64,000 bases of DNA from Cellvibrio sp. UBA7661 (GTDB lineage: Bacteria > Pseudomonadota > Gammaproteobacteria > Pseudomonadales > Cellvibrionaceae): NCBI GenBank assembly GCA_002483365.1, contig DLHT01000006.1:245524-309523 (forward strand), read 5' to 3'. Below, piece after piece: positions 42,863-52,600 of the stretch. A program made the position numbers and the translations under genes. The notes beneath the pieces were generated by a model that had not been told where the DNA came from, ran no database searches, and saw only the letters and a program-made list of their open reading frames with translations. How positions within the stretch are numbered: position 1 is the first letter of the stretch; every line of letters begins with the position of its first letter.

Positions 42863-42866
42863 TCGT

Positions 42867-44351
42867 TCAGGGCATTACCGCTTTGCAATAGTGATCGATA
42901 AATTGCTGATGGGAAGGGAAGCGCGACAAATATTGGTCATGCTCTTTTTCGATACTTTTCAATAAACGTATTAACTCATCATCCGAAAGCTTATCAACAA
43001 CGGGATGATAATCTGTTGGCGTTAAGCCCTGCCCGAGCATAACCTGCTGCCAGGAGCCTTCGTGGAACAACTCGTCCTGCTCTTTGAAAACACTGGCCGT
43101 ATTTTTATACACCTCCATTTTACGTGCGAGCGTATCGGGAATAGACATAGTGCGGCAGTAATTCCAGAAGGGACTGTCACTGCGCCGGGTTACGTGATAG
43201 TGCAGGATAATAAAATCGCGAATACGCTCATATTCATAGCGCGATTGGCGATTGTACTCATCGATTTCTGATTGGTTGATTGCATCACCGGGAAACATAC
43301 GAATGAGACGCACAATACCTGTTTGGATCAAATGTAAGCTGGTTGATTCAAGAGGCTCCAAAAAACCACTGGACAAGCCAATCGCAATACAGTTTTTGTT
43401 CCACTGTTTTATCGCGCGTCCGGTTCTGAATTTAATCAAGCGCGGCTCTGTTCTTACAGTCCCTTCAAGATTAGCAAGCAATAATTTTTTAGCATCATCA
43501 TCGCTGATATATCGGCTGCAATAAACCAAACCGTTCCCGACTCGGTGCTGCAAGGGAATTCGCCACTGCCAGCCACTTGCATGCGCAATAGAACGGGTAT
43601 AAGGAACAGGCTCCCCAACAGATTCGGTTTGCACTGCCAGCGCGCGATCACATGGCAGCCAATGCGACCAATCTTCAAAACCCGTATGCAGGGTATGTTC
43701 AATTAATAGCGCACGAAATCCGGAACAATCAACAAATATATCACCGTCGATTGTTTCACCGGTTTGCATTGTTACAGATTCAATAAACCCATTTTCACTA
43801 CTGGTCTGCACACTTTCAATCAGCCCTTCGATGCGCATGACACCCCGCACTTCACTGTATTGGCGCAGATAACGAGCATATAAACCAGCATCAAAATGAT
43901 AGGCGTAATCCAACCCGGAATTAGGATCTATAAAACACTTATTTTCCTTCGCAGTACGGATATTCAGTGAATAATCAAAATAACTCTTTGCTATTCCCAT
44001 GCGGCTGGCTTTAAGCCAAAAATGTTGGAAGTTGGCCATCCATGAATCTTTACCAACCAAACCAAAAGGGTGCATATAAACATCGCCCTTTTCGCCCCAG
44101 TTTTCGAATTGGATACCTAACTTAAATGTACCCTGGGTTGTTTTTAAGAACTCTGCCTCATCGATCCCCAGTAATTTGTTAAACGATTTTACGGCCGGAA
44201 TAGTAGCCTCACCAACTCCGACAGTGCCGATGGCATCGGATTCAATCAAGGTAATTTTTTTCGTGGTGCCAAAAGCATTGGATAGTGCAGCTGCAGCCAT
44301 CCAACCTGCAGAGCCGCCCCCCACTATGACTATTCGTTCATTTTTTTTCAT
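42867..44351 (-). CDS. Flavin-dependent (tryptophan-type) halogenase
   Basis: FADH2-dependent halogenase family, 494 residues. Visible are the FAD loop GGGSAGW (residue 11), the catalytic-lysine context TFKLGIQFENW with K77, the halogenase signature W261-x-W263-x-I-P (GWQWRIP), and FLEPLEST with the usual active-site Glu. All key residues are present, so it should be active. The natural substrate is unknown; TonB-receptor-linked relatives are reported to brominate indoles in vitro. It is the last gene of the operon receptor-SapC-cupin-halogenase, 45 nt after the cupin gene. No partner flavin reductase is nearby. Confidence 0.9.
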   Translation of the reverse strand: MKKNERIVIVGGGSAGWMAAAALSNAFGTTKKITLIESDAIGTVGVGEATIPAVKSFNKLLGIDEAEFLKTTQGTFKLGIQFENWGEKGDVYMHPFGLVGKDSWMANFQHFWLKASRMGIAKSYFDYSLNIRTAKENKCFIDPNSGLDYAYHFDAGLYARYLRQYSEVRGVMRIEGLIESVQTSSENGFIESVTMQTGETIDGDIFVDCSGFRALLIEHTLHTGFEDWSHWLPCDRALAVQTESVGEPVPYTRSIAHASGWQWRIPLQHRVGNGLVYCSRYISDDDAKKLLLANLEGTVRTEPRLIKFRTGRAIKQWNKNCIAIGLSSGFLEPLESTSLHLIQTGIVRLIRMFPGDAINQSEIDEYNRQSRYEYERIRDFIILHYHVTRRSDSPFWNYCRTMSIPDTLARKMEVYKNTASVFKEQDELFHEGSWQQVMLGQGLTPTDYHPVVDKLSDDELIRLLKSIEKEHDQYLSRFPSHQQFIDHYCKAVMP

Positions 44352-44396
44352 CAGATGCCTATTAGCTTGCTCATTAGCCGAATTATTTATTTTTTG

Positions 44397-45410
44397 TTAG
44401 CGATTCAAACGATTGAGTAACTGCGAGCGTAGTCGCCGTACCGTCATCTCATCCATATCACCCAAAATACCGAGCTTTTCTTTGGGAATATGCGCAACGG
44501 TTTCTTCGCTTGCATTAAAAATGTAATAGTCGAATAAGTTTTTCCAATGCTGCCGCTCATCTGCAGGAAGAGACCGGATATTCATTAACGCATGAGTAAA
44601 TGCATCCTGAGGGGAACCAATATAACCAGGAAAAGATGTCCACCAGTAATTCACCATTATATTAAACGGCATCAATCCTTCTACGTGATGCCACCACATA
44701 CTGGGAATGTAAATCGCATCACCTGATTCCAATTCAGCAATCTGTGCATGGGCAAGCGCCTCGCGATAGCGAGGAAATTTTTCAAAATCGGGATTATGCA
44801 AATCCACCATACTGATCGCTGGACCAGCGGGGTTAAAATCCAGCGGGCCAATATAAAGATTTTCTAATTGACCCGGAGGGAAAAGCACAAAACGGCGCTT
44901 GCCAATCACGACACATGCAATATTGTCAGGAATGTCATGGTGGGCCGAGACAATCGTTTTATTGCCCATCCATAAACTGACGCGAGGCTTAAACTCACCT
45001 AAATTCAGATCATTCTGTTCGCGAAAACCTGGCACGCAAAAATCAACAGGGGCAGAATCTACGTAATAAGCACGCTGCGAACCACTCGCGTGAAGATTTT
45101 TAATATTGTTATAGACATTGGTGAGCGAGGAGCGGGCCCGCTCATAAGAAAAGCCCGAATAATCCTGATTGTAGAAGATAGCCCCGGTATTATTTGCATC
45201 CCCTATAGCAGTATTAACCAGTTCTCCATTATAAAATTGGCAAAGATACTCAAAACCATCAAGTGATGATTGCTCTGCAGCACGCACAATCGGCCATGTT
45301 TTTAGCAATCCTTTTAGTACTAATGGGACAGATGATTCCAGAACTGTCGAGGGAATAGCGTCAGGTGAAATTCCCTCTAATACTTTTATCGATTGCATGC
45401 TCTCCAACAT
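44397..45410 (-). CDS. Cupin-like (JmjC-type) Fe(II)/2-oxoglutarate oxygenase
   Basis: A 337-residue protein of the Cupin_8/JmjC-like family. Putative iron ligands are H157-x-D159 in SAHHDIPDN and a distal His at 241/242 in WWHHVEG. Family members hydroxylate protein side chains or small molecules. The second-strand WMGNKT and the FPPGQ segments fit the fold. I start at the ATG at 45410 (AGAG seven bases upstream) rather than an ATG 12 codons earlier. It lies 49 nt after sapC and 45 nt before the halogenase gene, clearly one operon. Confidence 0.85.
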   Translation of the reverse strand: MLESMQSIKVLEGISPDAIPSTVLESSVPLVLKGLLKTWPIVRAAEQSSLDGFEYLCQFYNGELVNTAIGDANNTGAIFYNQDYSGFSYERARSSLTNVYNNIKNLHASGSQRAYYVDSAPVDFCVPGFREQNDLNLGEFKPRVSLWMGNKTIVSAHHDIPDNIACVVIGKRRFVLFPPGQLENLYIGPLDFNPAGPAISMVDLHNPDFEKFPRYREALAHAQIAELESGDAIYIPSMWWHHVEGLMPFNIMVNYWWTSFPGYIGSPQDAFTHALMNIRSLPADERQHWKNLFDYYIFNASEETVAHIPKEKLGILGDMDEMTVRRLRSQLLNRLNR

Positions 45411-45459
45411 AAAATACTCTCTTTGTTGCTTTGCGATTGCTCTCATTTTTTAATTAGAA

Positions 45460-46188
45460 TTATTTTTCATTACGCAGCAAGGCATTTTTTTTATTAATTA
45501 ATTTTTTAATATTCGCCAAAGAGGCGATTGACATATAAATGAGTTCCAGAAAATTTTGGTTGTGTAAACGCGCGAGCTGCTCAACCCCTAATTCACGTAA
45601 CGTTTTTTCATTGATGGTGTAAAAGCCACCCAATTCTATTTGCTGACCATTATCCAGTGTAATTTTTAATACAAACGGCTCCAATAAATCCTCAGCCTGT
45701 AATATATCAGTGAAGCGCTTACACACATTAACACCGCTAATCAGCTCTGCCAGAATGCTATTTATTTGCTCCAAATAAGGTGAATTGCCACCGTGTTCTA
45801 AAAAGACAGGAGTGCCTTCTGTAAAACTAACTCGAGGATGGTCAATGTCTATATGCACTACAGGCTCACGTTGCCCTGCTTCACCAGCTTGAGTATAGCC
45901 AATCACAAACGGAATTCGCGCAACCGAAAGCGGGGTATAAATATTATCCCGGCGCTGATCACTTACAAATAAATTCTCATTGGGAGAAAAACCAAATAGG
46001 GCAATTGCTTCAAATTGATTTTCGCTACCTGTTTTACGAAAAAATATAGGGTAGCAGGCCGCAACCTGACGAAATTCCCATGGCACTATTGCGGAAAACC
46101 CCAAACCTTCTCCTTGAGCGTTGCTATTCTCTGGAATGATTTTCAAGTCTTTATGGGTGACATTATCGAGCAAAACGTTTTTGGTCAC
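45460..46188 (-). CDS. SapC family protein
   Basis: A 242-residue protein of the SapC family, named after an S-layer-associated gene of Campylobacter but with no biochemical function known. It shows the typical opening (TKNVLLDNVTHKDLKI), a central FSAIVPWEFRQVAACYPIFF, and the GFYTINEKTLREL end. No signal peptide or membrane helix is evident. I choose the GTG at 46188 because GGAG lies seven bases upstream; the open frame to 46422 overlaps the receptor gene and has no start support. It is the second gene of the operon. Confidence 0.82.
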   Translation of the reverse strand: MTKNVLLDNVTHKDLKIIPENSNAQGEGLGFSAIVPWEFRQVAACYPIFFRKTGSENQFEAIALFGFSPNENLFVSDQRRDNIYTPLSVARIPFVIGYTQAGEAGQREPVVHIDIDHPRVSFTEGTPVFLEHGGNSPYLEQINSILAELISGVNVCKRFTDILQAEDLLEPFVLKITLDNGQQIELGGFYTINEKTLRELGVEQLARLHNQNFLELIYMSIASLANIKKLINKKNALLRNEK

Positions 46189-46268
46189 ACTAGTTCTCCG
46201 GCTACTGTATTTCAGTAACAATTTATTAATGCACAACGACATTTGGAAATAGGTTTTTTGTAAAAAGA

Positions 46269-46295
46269 AAAAGCCGCTAGACATCAGCGGCTTTT
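46269..46295 (-). terminator. Intra-operon terminator between receptor and sapC
   Basis: AAAAGCCGCT and AGCGGCTTTT form a 10-bp stem with a 7-nt loop; on - it is followed by TTTTTAC. It should leave more receptor than downstream message. Confidence 0.75.
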
Positions 46296-46324
46296 CCTTG
46301 TCTTTTCCTAACCCAAGGAGAGGA

Positions 46325-49276
46325 TTAGAAGTTGTAACGAACACCAAGGTTATAACGCGCACCGTATTGGTAAGCAGATTTAAACTGGTTTTCGTAACGA
46401 GCATAAACGCGTTGTGATGCATCAGTTACGTTAATACCTTCAACAAACACGGTCATACCTTCAACAAATGGCAGGTCATAGCTAACGGTAACGTCTACTT
46501 GACCATATTCTTCGGTGTAGTAAGGAGTATTGCCTTCACCGAAGCCATTCAAGAAAGTATCGCGCCAGTTGTACGCAATACGCGCTTGCAGGCCATTGGC
46601 ATCATAGAAACCTACCAAGTTGTAAGAATCGCTCAGACCAGGCAATGCGAACTGGAAATCAGTTGAAGAATTATCAACATCGATATCACTGGTTACAAAG
46701 GTGGCGTTAGCCTGTAAACCGAAACCACTTTCGCCAAACATATGCTGGGCAGCCAATTCCCAACCATGGAACCGTGCTTGCTCTTGGTTAGCAGGCTGGG
46801 TCATGTTGAACATTGCCAGTGGATCGTTATTGTTTTGCACGATGTTTTGGTTAGTGGCAATACCTTCGTTCGCTTTAATACGCTCAATTACGTTAGCGTC
46901 AGTTGGTGTACCACCTTCAGCAAGGATTTGTGCTCTTGCAAGATCAGCACGTGGTCCTTTGGAAGGATCACGCAGGTTACCTACCGGGCGCTCAGTGATC
47001 ACATCAACAATGAAGTCATCTACTTGCTTCAGGAAGAAGCCGGCAGATACATAACTCGCCTCGTCGTAATACCATTCAGCAGACAAGTCGAAGTTGTCAG
47101 CCATAAATGGCATCAGGTCTGGGTTACCCGCAGTACCGGTACGCTCACCTGGCTTCGGACGAGTAGTCACACTGGTAGTACCAATCATTTTGCCCAAAGT
47201 AGGACGAGTGATGGATTTGCTGTAGCTCATACGCGCCACAACATCCTCACTAATATCCAGGCTCAAATCCAGGTTTGGCAGGAATACATCATAGTCACCA
47301 CCAACTGAGGTGTAAGAGCTTTCGTCAGCCAGATTGAGACTCCACTCAGTTTGGTTAATCCATACGATTTCGGCTGGATCGCGCTGGAAGCTGTTCGCTT
47401 CAATATCAGTGCTCTCGTAACGCATACCGGCGGTCGCTTTCAGCTCCATACCTGCAACATCGCCCGCCGAGTTGATTTCCATGTAAGCGCTGGTGGTTTC
47501 TTCAGTCACTCTATGGTCGCTAACAGGGTTGCCATTCAGGTCAGGACGCATATTGCCTGTGCCCCAACCCCAAGGTCTGGTTGAGCCGCCAGGGATATTC
47601 CACTCGGATTCAGCAATCGCTACACCTTTCTCGAAATCCCAATCGTGGTACACAGGTACGTTCGAGCCACCGCCAGAGAATGATGGAGTCAAGCCGTTCA
47701 GTTTGTGCTCAGCAAAAATGTCATCCGGGAACAAATCCTGGTTGCCGCCGTACCAACCCGCTGCGATCTGGCCAGTACTGAAAGATCTCCAACGGTTTGC
47801 AATTTCTGCATTGCCCACACCGAAATCAATAGAAGTAATACCTGCATCTGCACCGGTATCGAAAGTACCATCAAACTGGAATTGGGTTACTTCTGACTTA
47901 TTGAGCGCCAGGTTAGCTTCACCAAACAGAGAGTCGTAAGACGCTGCTGTAGGTACGCCGTTTACGATACCTGTACCGTTTGGATTGAAGGTTACGTGCA
48001 TGTAAGGGATGTCTTTCCCTTCTGTAGAATCGTAGGTTTTGCGATCAATAAATGGCGCAGCCAGAATCAGGAATGCGTTATTACCGCGACCAACACCGCC
48101 GTTTTCGTTAACAGAATCGTGCGCGTCAAAAGAAAGCGTCAAGTTGTCTGATGCTTCCCACTCTACGTTGAAACCTACAGATTTGTTTTCAGTTTCAGAT
48201 TCGTTCAAACGGATATTTGAAGCGAAGTCGTCGCCAGCAGCAGTCAGTTTGGTAACGGTACCGTTCTCATCGATTACAACTTCACGTGCATCAGAGCCAG
48301 AATCGTTGTACCAAATACCTACGCCGGTGTTGATTGCAGTCAAATCAACTTTTGCATAGGTGTAGTCGAGAGTAGCCTTGACGGTATCAATTGGAGTGTA
48401 TTGCAACACCAATTGGCCATTGGTTCTTTCACGATGGAAATCTTCAATGCCGTAGCCAAAGTTACGTGGATAAAAGACAGGGCCAGTTTTGTCGGCACGA
48501 TTGTCAGTCACATTGACTGTAGCACCAGCACCAGCTGCCGCCGACTGGAAGTCAATACCGTTACGCCAGTTGGCGATATCAGCATTTACCGCACGGTTGT
48601 CACGCTCTTGGTATGAACCGGAAATGGCGATACCGAAGGTGTCATCTGCAAAAGTGTTGCTGAAAATACCAGAGATTTCCGGAGTGATGTCATCGCCCAC
48701 TTCATTGGTGCTATCCATTACTGCCTTGGCACCGATAGCCGCTTTCAGGCCTGGATTGTCTAATGGGCGTGCAGTTTTGATGTTTACCAGCGCACCAATA
48801 CCACCAGAAGCACGGGTAGCACTGAAGGTTTTGTAAACTTCAACGCCACTTACTGTTTCAGCAGCCAGATCAGAAAACTCAAAGCTACGGCTGGAACCGT
48901 TAGTTGGCATTTGACGGCCGTTCAGGGTAACCAGGTTAAAATCCGGACCAAAACCACGCACGGTGATTTTGCTACCTTCGTTATTTTGGCGGTCAATAGA
49001 CACACCAGAAATACGCTGTAAGGATTCTGCCAGGTTGGTATCAGGGAACTTACCGATATCTTCCGCGGAGATCGCATCTACAACACCTTTGGCATCACGC
49101 TTGATGTCCATGGCGCGCTGCAAGCTGCCTTTAATACCAGTAACCAGTACTTCTTCGACGCTATCATCTTGTGCTGCTGCAAAACCACTCATGCCGAATA
49201 GAGTAGATGCAACTGCGGTAGCGATCAGTTTTTTCTTAAAGCCCGTAGACTGCTTGGTTGTTAGTGTCTTATTCAT
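46325..49276 (-). CDS. TonB-dependent receptor, carbohydrate type
   Basis: Outer-membrane receptor of the TonB-Xanth-Caul group, 983 residues. The signal peptide ends at AAAQ. The TonB box region is EEVLVTGIKGSLQRA. The plug (about 60-190) has FPDTNLAESLQRISGVSIDR and VRGFGPDFN; the barrel ends YNLGVRYNF. GGAG six bases before the ATG at 49276 supports that start over one four codons earlier. It heads the operon with sapC, the cupin and the halogenase, between GH3 and GH81 genes. It probably imports beta-1,3-gluco-oligosaccharides; that is inferred from position. Confidence 0.92.
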   Translation of the reverse strand: MNKTLTTKQSTGFKKKLIATAVASTLFGMSGFAAAQDDSVEEVLVTGIKGSLQRAMDIKRDAKGVVDAISAEDIGKFPDTNLAESLQRISGVSIDRQNNEGSKITVRGFGPDFNLVTLNGRQMPTNGSSRSFEFSDLAAETVSGVEVYKTFSATRASGGIGALVNIKTARPLDNPGLKAAIGAKAVMDSTNEVGDDITPEISGIFSNTFADDTFGIAISGSYQERDNRAVNADIANWRNGIDFQSAAAGAGATVNVTDNRADKTGPVFYPRNFGYGIEDFHRERTNGQLVLQYTPIDTVKATLDYTYAKVDLTAINTGVGIWYNDSGSDAREVVIDENGTVTKLTAAGDDFASNIRLNESETENKSVGFNVEWEASDNLTLSFDAHDSVNENGGVGRGNNAFLILAAPFIDRKTYDSTEGKDIPYMHVTFNPNGTGIVNGVPTAASYDSLFGEANLALNKSEVTQFQFDGTFDTGADAGITSIDFGVGNAEIANRWRSFSTGQIAAGWYGGNQDLFPDDIFAEHKLNGLTPSFSGGGSNVPVYHDWDFEKGVAIAESEWNIPGGSTRPWGWGTGNMRPDLNGNPVSDHRVTEETTSAYMEINSAGDVAGMELKATAGMRYESTDIEANSFQRDPAEIVWINQTEWSLNLADESSYTSVGGDYDVFLPNLDLSLDISEDVVARMSYSKSITRPTLGKMIGTTSVTTRPKPGERTGTAGNPDLMPFMADNFDLSAEWYYDEASYVSAGFFLKQVDDFIVDVITERPVGNLRDPSKGPRADLARAQILAEGGTPTDANVIERIKANEGIATNQNIVQNNNDPLAMFNMTQPANQEQARFHGWELAAQHMFGESGFGLQANATFVTSDIDVDNSSTDFQFALPGLSDSYNLVGFYDANGLQARIAYNWRDTFLNGFGEGNTPYYTEEYGQVDVTVSYDLPFVEGMTVFVEGINVTDASQRVYARYENQFKSAYQYGARYNLGVRYNF

Positions 49277-49413
49277 GGAGTTCTCCATTTATTTATTGGT
49301 ATGAAATTGTGTAATGACCTTTCCAGTGATTAAGAGGTATGAGCCTCTCTGTAAAACCCCGGGTCAGAACTGCTTTTCTAGCGAAGCCATAATTACAATT
49401 GGTTCGAAAAAGT

Positions 49414-49426
49414 GTCGTCCCACCTT
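49414..49426 (-). promoter_or_regulatory. Shared promoter element, copy 2 (TonB receptor operon)
   Basis: Coding strand AAGGTGGGACGAC, followed 18-20 bp later by TAATTA as a possible -10. A weaker half-copy (AAAGTGAC) lies about 32 bp upstream. The element is 138 nt before the receptor ATG. Confidence 0.6.
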
Positions 49427-49573
49427 CAAATTTACTCGAACCTGAGGCATGTCACTTTCCACCCAAGTAAATGGGATTACACAATTCATTTATATTTCAA
49501 TAAGTTATCTTGATTTTTTCCTGTTACCTCCCACGTGTAGAATCTACCCAATTCAGAAAGTGGTACAAATAAA

Positions 49574-49607
49574 AAACCCCTGCGCGGACCTCTCCGAGCA
49601 GGGGTTT
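49574..49607 (-). terminator. Intrinsic terminator after GH81
   Basis: AAACCCCTGC and GCAGGGGTTT form a 10-bp stem around a 14-nt loop; on - it is followed by TTTTTTATTT. Confidence 0.88.
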
Positions 49608-49648
49608 GACGTTTAAAGCTTTCTTTTACTTATCTGTTTACTGCGCTT

Positions 49649-52600
49649 TTACAGCTTGGTGATTCGGAACCAGTTCAAATTCCAGCCCGATTGCTGGGCA
49701 AAGATTCCAAAACTGTAGGTTCCTGCATTCAGGGTCACAGTGTGATTTACGGTAGTCCAGTTTTGCCAGCCACCTGTCGCCGGAATCGTCACATTACCCA
49801 ATTGGGTAGCGCCCGCATTCAAGTCTGCTGATAGCAGTGAGCCTGATGGGCTGGCGACACGATATTCAATCCGGTAGCTGCCGGTAGTCGGAATGGTGAT
49901 GTTGGCGTAAGCCATCCAATCACCTGCATCTATGTAAGATACATTTTGACCACCGTTGGTATCGGTTGTTGCTTCCGTTTGGACACCACTCATTGCCGTG
50001 AACGCTTCCGCTTGTACCAACTGGCTAAACGCAGGAGCCGAACTGCTCGCAGCAGTGCTGCTGGCTGGAGTACTGGAGTTGCTACCCCCGGAACAGCAAC
50101 TGAATTGCACCCACGCGGTATCAATTGCACCGGCACCTTGGGCGATGGTGAAGAAGTAACGCACTGTCGCACCCGCAGGAATACCGGTTAGGTCATAGGT
50201 GTTATTGTTGTTCGCATTGGTCATGCGGATATTTTGTTGTGCACCACCATTGATGGTGTAGTGAATATCCGCCCAGGCCGCATTGTTGGCATAGAAGCGA
50301 ACACTGCTGCCAGTCAAGACTGTATGCCCATTACCGGTTGTTGGTGTAGTTGATGAAACACTGGAACTACTGTTATTGAGACTCACCACCACGGCCGATG
50401 CTTTGTCGTTAAATGTACCCAGGTAGTTGCTATCCGCCGTTAAAGTCACACTGGTACCAGTGAAATCGCCATGCTCATAGAGGGTCACTTTGTAACCCGC
50501 AGGTACACGCACTGAGGTGGCTTGGTCGTTCACCGCGCCCGCCGCTACGAACGCGTTGTAATTGTAGGTACCGACAGGGAAGCTGGCTGACCAACCGGCA
50601 TAGTTGATGTCGTTGTATAGGGTTACCGCGTTAGCAGGCACGCTGCTGGAGCTGCCCACCACACTGGATGGTGTCGAACTGCTGGTACCACCACAACCTG
50701 CACCATTGGAGACAACGGATTGGCCGGTGCGCTTCAGGGCATAGCCTTTGGCAGGAACCGAGAAACTGGTTCCATCAGAGTAGGCCACGTTAATAGCCGA
50801 GCAACCGAAATTGTAGGCGATATACGTCAGGGTGCCGTTCTTATTAAAGGCAACCGCTGCAGGGTGGTTAGCGGTCAACGCACCAGTACCCGTCGCCAAA
50901 TGACCCAATTGCTTCAGGGTGTAGACCCAGTGATAGGTATGGGCTTTGGTTTCACCTTGCTCAGGGGTCAGATTGTTCAAGCCATAGGCGAGCATATCGT
51001 CCACGGCGGCCTGACCATTGGTCATCGCCCAGATATTCCACCAGACATCGCGCCACTGGTCATTCGGTAAACCGGAAGGCTTACCATTGGATGACTCGCT
51101 CAAACCCAGGGATACATAGCCGTTCAGATAATCCGCATGCTGGCCGATGTGCAACACCAGCGGGCTGAGCGGCAAGCCTTGGATGCCGAGGATGTGCGCA
51201 TAAGCGCCTGAGAACCAGGTCGAGAATACATGGCCGTTACCCCAGATAATCGAGGTGGTTGGTTTGGTATAGGTGGAGGTGAAATTGTCGTAATCGCCAC
51301 CCAGACCTTTATAGCGGTCGATGTTATTCCAGTATTCCCAATAGCTCGCCGTCGATGACGCGTGCAGGTACATACCGCGCTCTGTCAACGCATTATTGCC
51401 GGTGATCATGCCGTACAACACCATCGCACCATAGGCATTGGCTGCCTCTGATGTGGATTCGTTGTTATTGCCCAACGCAAAATTAGCGTGACCTGATGCC
51501 CAGGAGAAACCGTAAGCAGGGTCAAAGTTACGCAGGTACGGGAACATAGCGTCATCGCGGCCAGCGGCGTAGTCGCGGATCAGCAACTCAACCATCGGAC
51601 CGTATTGGGTAGATCCACACCAGGCGGCATCGATACGGCAGATTTCAGCAGCCGCACGGACAAAGTAGCCGTAGTGAAAGTGGTGGTCATTCAACTGTTG
51701 TTGCGCACCGAAGGATTCGTCAAACCCGAGCAGGGTGTTCCAGTTGTTGTCATATGCGAAGTACTTGGTGGTATCAAGACTGCCAGTGGTGTTGGCGCGG
51801 AACCAATCCTGCAACTCACCTTTAAGCCAGGCGATTAGCTGGTTCGCCTCGGCAGTCATACCAATTGAGCGCGCAATCGCTGCCAGTTCGGCGACTTTGC
51901 CGTAGTTTTTGCCTGCCCAGTAGGTGTCGGTAAAGGTATTCCAGTTAGCGCTACCCTGATTCATAAACTCGGTTACCAGCGCGCGCAACTGGGTTGCGTT
52001 GTAATCGCCAATATTCTCGGGGAAGTAAGGCAACACACCCACATATGGGATGGTGTAGCTGAAGCTACTGGTAGTCGCGAACTTGGTTACACCGCGAGCC
52101 GAGCGCACTTTATAGCTGGTAACTGCCTGGGTAGAGTTTTTCCAGTGCAGCGGCAGTAATCCCGCCATGGTGGTCACGTTCGCGCCATTGAATTGATATT
52201 GATGGCTCACGGTCACCATGTTGGTGGCGCGGTTAACGCTGTAGTTGATGTTTACTTTGTCCACGCGCTGGGTAGCGTACTGGGCAAAAGCGGTGATCAT
52301 GGCCGCCGATGGCGTTCCGGTCAGCTGTGGCAACCAGGCTACAGTCATGCGCTTGGTGCTGTTATTTACGCCGATGCTATTGGTATTCACACCGGTAAAG
52401 GTGGTGGCATCGTGACCGACGATCAGGAACGCATTGCGGTTGCCCGCCACGTCAGTCCAGATCCCCAAATTGTTACCACTTTGGTGGAATACGCCTTTCT
52501 CGCCGCCGTCAGCAGACTTGGTGCGTATGACCAGATTGCCTTGCAACGCGGTGAAGTAAACGTAAGGAGAGCCATGAACAAAGGTCGCCTCCATTACCGC

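Larger units (their letters stand above)
42276..42866 (-). other. Long leader/intergenic region upstream of GH3
   Basis: 591 nt without a supported gene. In transcription order on -: the halogenase terminator (42831-42862), the shared TGGGACGAC element (42653-42670) with an ATTATT -10-like site 20 bp later, about 170 nt of leader, a strong intrinsic terminator (42416-42456), then 140 nt to the GH3 ATG. It could be a leader controlled by attenuation, or a separate small RNA of about 200 nt. Confidence 0.5.
49277..49648 (-). other. Receptor promoter/leader and GH81 3' region
   Basis: 372 nt holding the GH81 terminator (49574-49607), the second shared promoter element (49414-49426), a small hairpin in the leader (AGAGG...CCTCT near 49333-49348), and the receptor ribosome site. 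No coding frame is supported. Confidence 0.5.

Noticed and set aside
42691..42888. 65-codon frame in the GH3 leader region
   Set aside because: Overlaps the halogenase end and its terminator stem; no ribosome site; composition not protein-like.
42867..44351. Halogenase as part of a natural-product biosynthetic cluster
   Set aside because: No NRPS, PKS, prenyltransferase or other tailoring genes are nearby; all neighbours belong to glycan uptake.
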